DNA of 41,464 nt. It comes from Gracilaria caudata. Lineage: Eukaryota > Rhodophyta > Florideophyceae > Gracilariales > Gracilariaceae. Shown piece by piece: positions 1 through 9,903 of this stretch; positions within the stretch are counted from its first letter, which is position 1; every line of letters begins with the position of its first letter. Below the pieces are notes generated by a model. It was not told the DNA's origin. It saw only the letters and a program-made list of their open reading frames with translations, and did not search any database. Where the stretch lies: NCBI GenBank assembly GCA_030374735.1, contig JASCIV010000131.1:1-41464 (forward strand), in the 5' to 3' direction. The translations under genes were made by a program, and so were the position numbers.

Positions 1-1526
1 GGGGTGAGCAGGGGGTGGCGGGGGGAGGCGCAACGAGTAGGAGCGTAGAGGGTGTGAGTAGGAGCGCGGTAGCCCGCGCGGCGATAAAAAGGGCGACTTG
101 CTTTGGCGCGAGCGGCTACGGAACAACGCGCAATGGCGCCAATGAGAAATGATGACGGCAACGGCGGCGCGCCATTTCGGGGGGCGCTGCGGGATTTGTT
201 TTTTTTTGATCCCAAAAAATAGCCTTTTTTTCGGTCGCTTTTCGCGCGCTGTGGCGACGCGAGCGCGGCGGCGCTTGCAATGGGCGGCGGGCGCACGGTG
301 CTACGCTCGCTGAGGCGATGACGTAGATGGCGTGTCGCGTGGGTGGCTCTGCATTGCGCGGAGACGGTTGGCAGCGCGCGCCGAGCCGTTCGGCGCTATC
401 TTGGCTTACGGCGCCGTTCCGCGTGCGCGTGCACCGCCATGGCGCGCCGAGGGCGACCGCGCGCGCTATGCGCCGTTCCAAAACAGGCTCTTCGAGCGTA
501 GGCCACGAGGCGTAACGAAACGGTGCGTCGCTTACGCTTCGGCTTGCGCTTGTGCTTGCGCTTGGACCCCGGAGTGTGGCGTGGCGCGCGGCCATGCGGC
601 ACGTGCCGTCGCACCAACTGCGTGCACAGTATGGCGGCGTGTGCTCGTCGCTGCACGTGCTCGCGTTTGAATGTGCGCCGTCGCGATCTTTGCTACGCTC
701 GTATATTAGCGCCTTCTTCTCTCTACTTAGCGCGCAGCGCAGGCAACTCGACCGCTCCCAACAATCGCCGCCGGTGTGCTGGCGACTGGTCCTTTTCCTG
801 CTGTCGTGTGCGTGAAAGACGCACAGCTGTGGACGTCATAGACAATGACGCATTGTGCTTTGAATGCATGTAATGAATCATCTCGTCGTTTCGTGATCGT
901 GATGAAAAAGAGCGACACGTGGACCGGAGCGCTCGGCGCCAAGCGCGCCAGCGTTTATCAGCTCGCGGGGCGGTGCGTACTCGGCGGGCTACTCGCCGCG
1001 CATCGCGTACTCGCGCCAATCATGAGCGCCACAGTGGGCGCTGGAGCGCGCAAGTGCGCGCGAGAAATCTTCGATAGCCGCTATGCCGCAACGCTTGTGT
1101 ATGTTCTCTTTCCTGTTATGAAATTCAGGAGGGAGCCCACTCGCCGGCTGTCAGATGCAGTTTCCACGCCGTGCACGGTGTTCTGCTGTTTGTGCACCAG
1201 GCCGTCTTGTCGAGCATTGTCCCGAAATTCCGCGCTCTAAGATACATACAACCTATGTACCCCCGTGCCATTTGTCTGTCACCACCGCCCACCGTTGTCG
1301 CGCGTCGCTCCTTTTTTCTTGAGTCACCTTTTCTCTTCTTCTCTCGAAGCACAGCAGCGCCTCATCCACTGATTACACGCCATCCTCACTTCGCCCTCTA
1401 CCGCAAGGTGCTTACTTATTTCCGGCTACGTGCCGTTACCTCACACTCTCCCACGCACACCCTGCTCACTGCGCTCCCGCTCATCGAGCCGCACGCTTCT
1501 CGTGCAGCCAAGCCCCCTGCTGCAGC
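1..1526. other. GC-rich non-coding leader region
   Basis: No gene can be supported here. The first ~1,100 bases are strongly GC- and CpG-rich, so stop codons are rare and several frames on both strands stay open for 60-160 codons. Their translations are Arg/Ala/Cys-rich and overlap each other, as expected of chance frames in such DNA. A homopolymer-rich stretch (T and A runs) lies at about 197-235. From about 1290 to 1500 the sequence becomes pyrimidine-rich, with many CTC and CCAC repeats. This probably marks the promoter and 5' leader of the zinc-finger gene that follows. Confidence 0.6.
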
Positions 1527-3518
1527 ATGCGCCTCGACCCAATCTTGTCCCGCTATTTCGCAAATATCAAAGTCGCCGAGTGGCTCTTCGCCAGTGACGA
1601 CTTGAGACAAGTCAGTGCAAAAGCGTTGGACAATGCCTGTGTGTATACCATAGGTCTGCGACCGACCAACCACGTCCGGAAGCCCATGGATATCGAAGAC
1701 ATGCTCATTATGTGCGGCGTCGCCGGCTCCTTCGTGCTGGGCGTTGTGTACGGCTTGGGAAAACCGCATATATTCTCGGAAACTCCTTTCATGGCGGGTC
1801 AGCGCCCGGTCACAAGACGTTTTGCCGTCGATCTTTCCGTCACCGACGCGCTCGAGTTTATGGAGACCAATTACTTTGCAGACGGCAAGATGGCTGTCAT
1901 CTTTCGCAGGTTCTTGCACACCAATGACGCCTCACTACCCGTCGTTGTCGCAGCCACTCTGCACGAGCCCTCCGATATTCCCTACACCCTTGGTCCATTG
2001 ATCATGCGCACGGATGTGTTCGAAGCCCCGTCGTGTCCCAACTGCGGTCGATGCGGCAAACGCTGTAACTGCTCGTTTGAAAGCTATTCACCAAGTGGCG
2101 TAATCAAGCATAGCTGCTTTTCGTGGAATCAGTTCTCATCCATGTTTTTATCCAAAGCGCAACATGGTCTGGTCAGAATCCGGATTACAGTGCGTCTCGC
2201 CAATGTGGGAGACGTTTGCATCAGTCATACTGAAATTCCCATCAGGACTGTGGTTGACAGAGGGCATGGAAATTACATAACGTTGCTCAAGCGAAAGGCT
2301 GTGCAGGGAATGGGTCTCGATGTTGTCCCAGTGCGACTAGAATCTCCGTTATTAAGCAAGTCCATTTCAAATGATTTCCTGGATTTGCATAACCACTATG
2401 TTGTGCGGAAGCGACAACGTCACCCTGACCCACATGAACACGTCCCAACTCAATCTGCTGCCGCACAGCATGACACAGGCCTTCAAGATCAACTGCAAAC
2501 TATCGACCTATCCGAGGTACCTACTGCTTACAATGCTTTTCCTGCCATAAGTGCTCACGAAATGCAAACAATTCTAAATAACACCGATAACACTCTTGCA
2601 CCTACTCCAAGTATTGAATTTGACATCCTTCCAACCATTTCCTCGTCAGCAGAAGCCGCACTAAATCCAAATGTGCGACCTGAAGTTTTGACCACTCCGA
2701 CGTCGCACAATCTAAGCAATCTGTTTCTGTTTCCCGAATTACCTCAAGTTACCGTATTAGCGTCCGCGAACCAACCACAACCCCCTTCCACCGGTGTAGA
2801 ACCAGAAGATATTGTCAACGATATTGAAAACATACTCAGGGCGCGAATGAGTTTGTCTGTTACGCAAGCCGACTCGACACCCCAGCACAATGCGATGAAC
2901 ATTAAGCAGCAAAGTGCCAACAATCAAACGGATACCCCGGTAATCTACAGCGACGAATCACACCAACCAGCCCGCCAAGAGCCATCCAAGCGGTCATCGA
3001 AGAAAGCACGAACGTCAACTTCGTCACTGTCAACAAAGTCGACTGCGTCCGGGGATAGTGATATCAGCGAGAAAAAACACGTTTGCTCGATATGTTCTGG
3101 GCGGTTTAAGATGAGAGGAGACTTGTTGCGCCACATTCGAACAGTTCATGAAGGAAAGAAACGGTACCAATGTCCAAGATGCCCGAAAGCTTTCGGACAC
3201 TCGGGTCATCTCAATAGACATATACAATCGGTGCACTTGCAACAGCGGAGGTTCAAGTGTGACATCTGCGGATTTCAGTTCTTTCAAGCGTCTCACCTGC
3301 AAAGCCATATGAGTCATGTTCACAATCCAAACAAGCCGTTCCAATGCAGTGATTGTGGGGTGAGAGTTAACAGTGAAGTTGCTCTCAGAACCCACAGGAG
3401 TAAGACGAAATGCGGTACAATTGGAGCAAGTCCTAACGCACGACTCAGAAGTGATACAAGCGGCCCAGTTCCACGAAGCCAGAACACTGGTTCGCAAAGA
3501 TTGCCCATGAAAGTGTAG
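1527..3518 (+). CDS. C2H2 zinc-finger protein with an unrecognised Cys-containing N-terminal half
   Basis: A 663-residue intronless protein, probably a nuclear DNA-binding factor. The C-terminal part carries four consecutive C2H2-type fingers whose first cysteines are near residues 520, 549, 578 and 607. The linkers are of ordinary length. The last finger ends in cysteine rather than a second histidine (C2HC-like). Just before them (about 470-515) lies a Ser/Thr/Lys-rich basic stretch, a likely nuclear localisation region. Residues ~1-290 look folded and include a compact cysteine cluster (CPNCGRCGKRCNC, about 170-182) that I cannot assign to a family. Residues ~300-470 are Gln/Pro/Ser/Thr-rich and look disordered, like an activation region. 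The start at 1527 is the first ATG of the frame, just after a pyrimidine-rich leader. A regulatory role is inferred from the fingers; the target is unknown. Confidence 0.85.
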   Translation: MRLDPILSRYFANIKVAEWLFASDDLRQVSAKALDNACVYTIGLRPTNHVRKPMDIEDMLIMCGVAGSFVLGVVYGLGKPHIFSETPFMAGQRPVTRRFAVDLSVTDALEFMETNYFADGKMAVIFRRFLHTNDASLPVVVAATLHEPSDIPYTLGPLIMRTDVFEAPSCPNCGRCGKRCNCSFESYSPSGVIKHSCFSWNQFSSMFLSKAQHGLVRIRITVRLANVGDVCISHTEIPIRTVVDRGHGNYITLLKRKAVQGMGLDVVPVRLESPLLSKSISNDFLDLHNHYVVRKRQRHPDPHEHVPTQSAAAQHDTGLQDQLQTIDLSEVPTAYNAFPAISAHEMQTILNNTDNTLAPTPSIEFDILPTISSSAEAALNPNVRPEVLTTPTSHNLSNLFLFPELPQVTVLASANQPQPPSTGVEPEDIVNDIENILRARMSLSVTQADSTPQHNAMNIKQQSANNQTDTPVIYSDESHQPARQEPSKRSSKKARTSTSSLSTKSTASGDSDISEKKHVCSICSGRFKMRGDLLRHIRTVHEGKKRYQCPRCPKAFGHSGHLNRHIQSVHLQQRRFKCDICGFQFFQASHLQSHMSHVHNPNKPFQCSDCGVRVNSEVALRTHRSKTKCGTIGASPNARLRSDTSGPVPRSQNTGSQRLPMKV

Positions 3519-5201
3519 GGAGCGAAATGATCGGTACAGAATGTTCGGTTGTCGGTAGATCTGCGGTCTGTGGCAAGCTTCAACAGGTTGTAGAGGGGCT
3601 AACTAAAGAACGATTTTTGCCAAGCGCAATTCAGTGCATTTCGTTTTGCAAAGCGACGAGCACAAACTTTGTGCGAGAAGGTACAAGGGTACAGTAACAT
3701 TACGTCCAGAGCCTACGACGCCGTGGCTTTACAGTTCTGTTGTTTCCATTCTCTGAAGAGATGTGAGAGCTATAACCTTAGCCTTTTGACCTATACATCG
3801 TTAACGGCATCGAACGCGCCAATCGTATCGCGGTTTCAGATGAACTTACCAGGGTAACGGCACTGCGTGCGCATTGCTGCAGCTCTAACCTCTTCTTTCC
3901 ACGATCGGAGGATGAGGCCCGTTCCAAACCATAAGTTATTTTTTTAGTTGAGCATAACCGGCAAAGAAGTGCATTTGAGTTGTGCTAATTGATTGTTTCG
4001 CTGTCAGAACGAAGTCGCGGCCGCGGCAGAAATGACTTAAGGAAATTGTTGTTCTTGGTTTTGGACCAACTGGGTCGCTTGAGCAAACGGGACTGGATAT
4101 TAACTGAACAGTTGTGAATAGACCAAGCTACACTGAATGCATCCCTCGCATCCGTCATTGTTATTCTAAGGCTGTGCTGCCCAAATCATGATATTGGTGA
4201 TCCGTTGCATTGAGCTTCCAAGCTGCAAGCGGTCAACCCTTCCAACTATCCTAACCCGTTGGCTGTGGAACAAAGGTCTCCTTGACAAGGACTTGGATCG
4301 GCAATTGATCTTGGACACGTCGGTGCATGTCCGAAAACCGGGTTTTTGGCTGAAAACGGATGTGAGCTTTCACCCTTTCTTCGGCCCTGAAGTTCAGGGC
4401 CTAAACCTTTTTACGTCTATTGAGATAGACCGAAGAAAGAGCCAATTACATTGCATGAGTAGGTTACATAAAAAGCTGGAATGGCTTATGCAAAGGATTG
4501 AAACGTACAGTTGTGCACCGTGTGTTACTAAAATATAGTTCATTGGATGTAGAAAGCCATTGATTGAATGACTGCCAATGTTTTGGCGTCGCTTATGTCT
4601 AATGAGCTAGACATGAGCCAATTCAACACCTGGCAGATCAAGAGCCAATGACTTTTTTCGCCAGCCAATCATTTTCTGAGCTTATGTCTCTCTGAACATA
4701 CTTATGCGCTTTCAGGGCTGAAAGGGTTAAAGTTTATTTGTATAACGAAGTTATTCACCCATTGAAAGCGTAAGGGCGGACGTGGGAAAGAAGAATACGG
4801 AAAGGCGAGGAAAGCGAGCTGCTGAAGTTTCGTCAAATGTTTTGACGAAACTTTAGCAGCTCGCTTTTTCCTCCCAATCGACAGGTGGCGAACGTGTACG
4901 AAAAAAATCAAACGTAGTTCATACAGTATGAAGTTTTCAGATGTTCCAAGCTCTTGGGGTGTGCCACTTCACTACCAGTGCTGGAAGCCCTGAAGTCGTT
5001 AACGTGTGACGCATCGCCCGAGGTCTCCGTCACTACCCTTCAAAGTTAGACCTAAACATCAGATACTTTCACAGGGGTACAGAGAACAGAAGCAAACTTG
5101 TCGCTGGCGCAATCAGCAACGTAAGAACTCGCAGAGACTCGTTTCTATCGCGATCTTTTTGCCTCTTCGAGAAACAACTTTGCAGCTGAGTAGCCGCACC
5201 G
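3519..5201. other. Gene-poor intergenic region with fold-back DNA
   Basis: No convincing gene. The longest ATG-initiated frame on the plus strand (4188-4538, 116 codons) has no recognisable motif. It overlaps small inverted repeats, for example GGCCCTGAA/TTCAGGGCC near 4384-4401 and GTCTATTGAGATAGAC near 4415-4430, so it is more likely non-coding. The word GAGCCAAT recurs at about 4440, 4616 and 4642. A strong hairpin at 4813-4865 is listed separately. The last ~200 bases are presumably the promoter and leader of UFD2. Confidence 0.55.
4813..4865. repeat. Long near-perfect hairpin (25-bp arms, 3-nt loop)
   Basis: The arms at 4813-4837 and 4841-4865 are reverse complements of each other with a single mismatch, separated only by TGT. 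Pairing extends outward with a small bulge (GAGGAAA on the left against TTTTTCCTC on the right). It lies in non-coding DNA about 340 bp before UFD2. A transcript across it would fold into a stable stem. It could be a small-RNA precursor, a transcription terminator-like element or the core of a fold-back transposon; the sequence alone does not decide. Confidence 0.9.
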
Positions 5202-8200
5202 ATGAACTGGTTCCGCGCAAGTAATGAAGAAGACAAGTCCAACAATGATACAGGGTTGCAGAATTCACAAGCCAATACAACGCCAGACGCAAACGAGCTG
5301 AGACGACGTCGTCTGGCGAAGCTCGACGCCGAACAGGCAGCCCAAAAGCAACAACGAAAGGAATTTGAAGAACGAAAGGCAAAATGGGAGGCCGAGCAGC
5401 GCGCGAAGAAGGAAGCGGAGCTTGCTGCAGCCGAAGCCGCCTCACTGGCAGTTCCTTCAAAACCAGAGAAGTCGCCCGTTCCAACGCCTCCGAAGAAGAC
5501 CCAGGACGAAGAAGAGCCAAAACCGAAGCGTGTTGCTCCAGCTCTTCCAAGCGCCGAAGAGATGGCATCCAGAGCCATTGCCAAATGCCTTGGTGTCGCA
5601 CTTTTACCTGCGCAAGCTTCTGACGAAGCTCCATACGTCGCGGAGCTTGTTGAACAACTGAGAATGGACTCTGGCGTGTCTGAGGGTCAGACCCTCGTCC
5701 TTTCTGTTGACATGCATGCGGATGACATCTTAATTAATCGTATAAATAGCAAGGCGCAACCGTTACTGTATCTGTTTAAGTCATTCACGCGATGTGGTCA
5801 ACAGATGTCGGATATTCACTCTAACAGACGCCTCATCGGAGAGGAACACAAGCATAGGCGTACGCTCTTGGGCTCTGCAGTTTCTGGAGTTGAGAAGCGA
5901 ATTATGACTTACGCGGGCATGGTACTGAACGGTTCATTTATGGAATCCGGGAACGACACTGTTCCGTTCCTTACCTATCTTCTTAACGATACAGTTCCAG
6001 CGGGCTTCATTCGAGCCCTTCTGAACCGATACTCAGAGGAAGACAGTCCGGGAATGGATGACCTGGAACCTGTCTTTTGGGGTGCCCTTAAGGATCTAAG
6101 AGCTCGGGCTGAGTCTTCTTTATCTCTTTCTTCAAGCAGTTTCTTGAAGCCCTACAAGGCCCTAGCCACACTTTTGAATTACAAGGAGGTGTGTAGAATA
6201 TTGGCTTCGGAGCCCTCCTTCTTACCGCAACTAAGTGGCACGAATCCGCAGAAAATGCGCCAGTTCTCCTCGATATCCTATCTGTATCCATTCTTCAAGA
6301 TATCAGCCTTGCCAGGTCTACCGCTGCATATGCCGTCTCACTTTCCAGAGGACCCCACGATAGCGACATCTATGTTTCCTAATCCGTCAATGTCAGATCG
6401 CACAGAAGTTGAAGGGTCCATTTATTCACTGAGGTCATCCCTTGCCGTGGCAAGGACTATTCTGCATCAGGTTTGTCTTTCTCTTTTAAAGGCTGGACCC
6501 GAATCGAAGCAGGCTATGTTGAGTTGGTTTGGAACCGTTTGTAATCTGAACACCAAGCGCACTGCCATGAACCCAGATCCTCGCGAAATTTCTGGTGATG
6601 GTTTCATGCTAAATGTCATGCACGTCTTATTAAAGATGTGCGAGCCCATCACGAACGGGGGCTGGAAGATGTTGGAGAAAATCAATCCGCTTTATCCACA
6701 GTCTAACCATCGCATTGATTTCACAGATGAAACTAGGCTCGCTGCGGATTCCGATATCCTGAAACGGTGGTGGGTTGATAAACGCAATCAAAACGCTCAG
6801 GAATCTCTAACCCGGCAACTTGAAGTAACAGCACGGGAGGCAGGCATATCACAGGGTTCATTAGAAGCAGGATCTTCCAGTGATGAGAACATGCCAACTG
6901 TGTCTGTTCCTTCAGAATTCAATTTTGTAACCGAGTGCTTCTTTCTGGCTCTGCGAAGCATTCATCTAGGATTCATTTCAGTCGCGAATACGCACGATGA
7001 AACCATCATGCGAACGTTGCAGAGAATGAAGGAAGTCATCAGAGATATGGAAGCGGCAAAGGAAAACGGAACGCTTGCGCCGACCCAAGAACCGCAGTTG
7101 GTGATGATAAAGCGTAGATTCGATTCGTTCTTGCAGATTAAGTTTTGCTATGATGTCTATCTCAGAGATCCTGAGTGTCTTACCGGGCTCCTCAGATTTG
7201 CAGCAGCTGATGCGGAATGGCTTATGAAAAAGGTTCTTGTTCATCCAAAGCGGGAGTCTTTTCTACCGCTTCCTGTGCCACCAGATCCCACCTTTGCTTC
7301 CCTTCCAGAACATACCGTTGAAGCGATAACAACTGTCTTACTCCAAACCATGCGTTCTGACCCGCAAATTGTGGATGATAACAGCTCTTTGCTTGAAGAC
7401 ATTGTGAGCTTCTGTATAGTTGGTTCAGCTTCACCATTGCATATCAAAAATCCGTATCTTCGGGCGAAGCTTATTGAGTTCTTGTGGTATATTTTCCCTA
7501 GGAGTCCCTCCCTTGACGCTGAAGAGGAAGATGAGGGAGGTTATCAAAGAAATCCGTCGATGGAGGCATTGTTTGCGGGCCATAAACTGTCCAGAGAATT
7601 CCTTCCAGGCGCAATGTTTAGATTGTACGTGGATGTCGAACATACGGGGTCGCACAGCCAGTTTTATGACAAGTTCTCTATTCGTTATCATATTGGCTCC
7701 ATTGTGGAATCGTTATGGTACATCCCTGATTACAGAAAGTCTGTACAAAAGGAAGCGAGAGACGAAAGTAGGTTTCTACGCTTTGTCAATATGGTACTTA
7801 ACGACGCCAATCACCTTCTCGACTCTGCTCTGAACGATCTGGAACAGATTCACACCCTGCAGACTCTTATTGAAGGTAATTCTGCAGAATGGCAATCACT
7901 AAGTGATGAGGAGAAATCTGAGAAAAAAGATCACTTGCAAAAGCTGGAAGGATCTGTTAAGAGTTATAACCAGCTTAGCAACAACAACGTGAAACTGCTT
8001 TGCCTCCTAACTGACGATGCTGTGGTGAGAAGGATTTTCTTAAGACCTGAAATGGTCTCCAGGATTGCAGAAATGCTTAACTATCTGCTGGACCGACTGT
8101 GTGGTAAGCGTTGCGCTGAACTCAAAGTTGCAGACCGCAAGAAATATCTATGGAATCCAAGATTGCTGTTGAAGCGAATTATGCAGACATATATTCACTT

Positions 8201-8642
8201 TTGCGGAGATTCAACTTTTGCTACCGCTGTTGCCCGAGACGGACGCTCATATCAGGCAGGTTTGTTTGTCAGAGCTATCGGGTTTGCTAGGAACAAAGCA
8301 TTGCTCAACGCTCCAGAGCTGCAGAAGTTCGAAGAAGTGGCAGACGGCGCAGCCAAAGCCTACGAGGAAGACAATCAAGAAGAGGAGGATCTTGGAGAAA
8401 TCCCTGATGAATTCCAGGACCCGGTTATGAGCACACTGATGAGAGACCCTGTACGGCTACCGACATCAGGCGTCGTCATGGATCGTTCCGTCATTTCTAG
8501 GATCCTACTAAGCGACAAGTTCGATCCTTTCAACCGAAAACTTTTAACTGAAGACATGCTTGTAGAGGAAGTTGAGCTTAGGAATAGAATTCAGAACTTC
8601 ATTAGGGAAAGGCGAAGCGAAGCTCGGAAGCAGAGAGAGTAG
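5202..8642 (+). CDS. UFD2: Ubiquitin conjugation factor E4 (UFD2/UBE4), U-box protein
   Basis: A 1,146-residue intronless protein matching the E4 ubiquitin chain-elongation factor. With an E1, E2 and E3 it extends ubiquitin chains on substrates, usually together with Cdc48/p97, in cytosol and nucleus. Residues ~1-110 are charged, Lys/Glu/Ala-rich and probably coiled-coil or disordered (a run such as RRRRLAKLDAEQAAQKQQ). The long helical Ufd2 core fills most of the rest. The C-terminus (about 1067-1140) is a U-box: DEFQDPVMSTLMRDPVRLP, then VVMDRSVI and DPFNRKLL, the conserved E2-docking pattern without zinc ligands. Length is close to the roughly 1,000-1,300 residues usual for the family. The ATG at 5202 opens the frame. 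It converges with RPL3, leaving 76 bp between the coding ends. Confidence 0.95.
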   Translation: MNWFRASNEEDKSNNDTGLQNSQANTTPDANELRRRRLAKLDAEQAAQKQQRKEFEERKAKWEAEQRAKKEAELAAAEAASLAVPSKPEKSPVPTPPKKTQDEEEPKPKRVAPALPSAEEMASRAIAKCLGVALLPAQASDEAPYVAELVEQLRMDSGVSEGQTLVLSVDMHADDILINRINSKAQPLLYLFKSFTRCGQQMSDIHSNRRLIGEEHKHRRTLLGSAVSGVEKRIMTYAGMVLNGSFMESGNDTVPFLTYLLNDTVPAGFIRALLNRYSEEDSPGMDDLEPVFWGALKDLRARAESSLSLSSSSFLKPYKALATLLNYKEVCRILASEPSFLPQLSGTNPQKMRQFSSISYLYPFFKISALPGLPLHMPSHFPEDPTIATSMFPNPSMSDRTEVEGSIYSLRSSLAVARTILHQVCLSLLKAGPESKQAMLSWFGTVCNLNTKRTAMNPDPREISGDGFMLNVMHVLLKMCEPITNGGWKMLEKINPLYPQSNHRIDFTDETRLAADSDILKRWWVDKRNQNAQESLTRQLEVTAREAGISQGSLEAGSSSDENMPTVSVPSEFNFVTECFFLALRSIHLGFISVANTHDETIMRTLQRMKEVIRDMEAAKENGTLAPTQEPQLVMIKRRFDSFLQIKFCYDVYLRDPECLTGLLRFAAADAEWLMKKVLVHPKRESFLPLPVPPDPTFASLPEHTVEAITTVLLQTMRSDPQIVDDNSSLLEDIVSFCIVGSASPLHIKNPYLRAKLIEFLWYIFPRSPSLDAEEEDEGGYQRNPSMEALFAGHKLSREFLPGAMFRLYVDVEHTGSHSQFYDKFSIRYHIGSIVESLWYIPDYRKSVQKEARDESRFLRFVNMVLNDANHLLDSALNDLEQIHTLQTLIEGNSAEWQSLSDEEKSEKKDHLQKLEGSVKSYNQLSNNNVKLLCLLTDDAVVRRIFLRPEMVSRIAEMLNYLLDRLCGKRCAELKVADRKKYLWNPRLLLKRIMQTYIHFCGDSTFATAVARDGRSYQAGLFVRAIGFARNKALLNAPELQKFEEVADGAAKAYEEDNQEEEDLGEIPDEFQDPVMSTLMRDPVRLPTSGVVMDRSVISRILLSDKFDPFNRKLLTEDMLVEEVELRNRIQNFIRERRSEARKQRE

Positions 8643-8718
8643 CTGCCAAGCTGGATGCTATGAAACTCCAAACAGATGAAGTAAATATGTCAAACGACGA
8701 GCAAAGTTTTGGCTTTTA

Positions 8719-9903
8719 CTAAGCAGTTTGTTTGGCTGCTATGTGATCGCGTTTGAGAGTGCCTTCGTATTTCTTCTTTTCGGCTATGGTCTGGAATCGT
8801 CCGTGGCCATGTTTCGATGAGGTATCGATAAACTTGAGGGTAATCTCTTCCTGTGCAGCGCGCGAGGTTTGCGGGAACAAACTCTTACGAAGAGTAATGA
8901 TACGCTTCTTTGTGCCGACGACGCATCCCTTAACCATGAGCCAATCTTCGTTGATCATACCATAGTGCGGGAAGCCGCCCATTGGGGTAATTGCCTTCTG
9001 GGTAAGGTCAAAGTTTGTAGTAGCGCTGTTCTCATCACCCTTGTCACCAATTCGATAAATCTTAAGATTGGTCTGCGTCCTGTGGAAATATCCACGCTGA
9101 CCGGCACGAGCTACTGTGAAACCGACACGGGCAGGATGCCATGCGCCAATACAAGCAACCTTTCGGAGACCACGATGAGTTTTCCTCGGCAGCCGAGTTA
9201 CACCCCATCGAGTAACGACACCTTCAAATCCATGACCTTTGGTAACACCAATAGTATCAATCATTTCATCCTTGCTGAATACAGCCTTGACGTCAATAGG
9301 ACGTTCAAATAGACCTTTGGCGTACTCAACCTTGTCAGCGATGGAACCACCATTGATCTGTATTTCCATTAGATGTGCCTTCTTCTGTGCGATCTTGATC
9401 TTGCGAATCTGGGTGTGGACCAATAGGCGAACGACGGAGCAGTGTTTGACAACTCTGTCGAGCTCTGCATCGATTTCGCTTGAGCCCTCCGCATGCTTCT
9501 TGGCGTACTTGGAGAAGGCCTTCTTCTTTGACTTGTACCAGTTTTTATAGAAGCGACGTCTCACTTCATCAGAAAGGTGCTCAGCCCAGACGGTAGTGAG
9601 GGCACGAAGGCCGTAAGGAGTCTCGACGTATCCGACAAGGCCAACAGCGATGAGCGGAGGCGTCTCAACGATAGTCACTGCTTCGACAACTTCTTTTTTA
9701 TGCATCTTGGATCCTGGTTTATCTACATCACGAACGATATGAGTCATACCGGCCTTGTATCCCATGAAGGCAGTCAAGTGGCATGGTTTCGAAGGATCAT
9801 CCTTGGGAAAGGCCTTAACCTTGCCGCGATGACGACTAGATCGCTTCTTTGGCAAATAGGCCAGGGATCCGTGACGCGGTGCTTCAAACTTTCGGTGCGA
9901 CAT
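8719..9903 (-). CDS. RPL3: 60S ribosomal protein L3 (uL3)
   Basis: A 394-residue protein, full length for the eukaryotic family. It sits in the large subunit near the peptidyl-transferase centre and is needed early in 60S assembly. The N-terminus MSHRKFEAPRHGSLAYLPKK is diagnostic. The W-finger region is intact (THRGLRKVACIGAWHP): the histidine of THRG corresponds to the methylated His243 of yeast Rpl3, and the tryptophan of GAW to Trp255. The C-terminus is basic and ends KRDHIAAKQTA. The ATG at 9903 is preceded by a pyrimidine-rich leader in the gene's direction. It is single-exon, unusual for a ribosomal protein gene in intron-rich eukaryotes but in keeping with this region. Confidence 0.98.
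   Translation of the reverse strand: MSHRKFEAPRHGSLAYLPKKRSSRHRGKVKAFPKDDPSKPCHLTAFMGYKAGMTHIVRDVDKPGSKMHKKEVVEAVTIVETPPLIAVGLVGYVETPYGLRALTTVWAEHLSDEVRRRFYKNWYKSKKKAFSKYAKKHAEGSSEIDAELDRVVKHCSVVRLLVHTQIRKIKIAQKKAHLMEIQINGGSIADKVEYAKGLFERPIDVKAVFSKDEMIDTIGVTKGHGFEGVVTRWGVTRLPRKTHRGLRKVACIGAWHPARVGFTVARAGQRGYFHRTQTNLKIYRIGDKGDENSATTNFDLTQKAITPMGGFPHYGMINEDWLMVKGCVVGTKKRIITLRKSLFPQTSRAAQEEITLKFIDTSSKHGHGRFQTIAEKKKYEGTLKRDHIAAKQTA

Noticed and set aside
116..1240. Long overlapping open frames on both strands at the left end
   Set aside because: They lie in very GC-rich DNA where stop codons are rare, overlap one another on both strands, and translate to Arg/Ala/Cys-rich sequence without motifs.
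4188..4538. 116-codon plus-strand frame in the zinc-finger to UFD2 interval
   Set aside because: No motif, and it runs through small inverted repeats; more likely a chance frame in repeat-like DNA.
5069..5634. Minus-strand Ser/Ala-rich frames antisense to the UFD2 start
   Set aside because: They mirror the Lys/Glu/Ala-rich UFD2 N-terminus and have no independent support.
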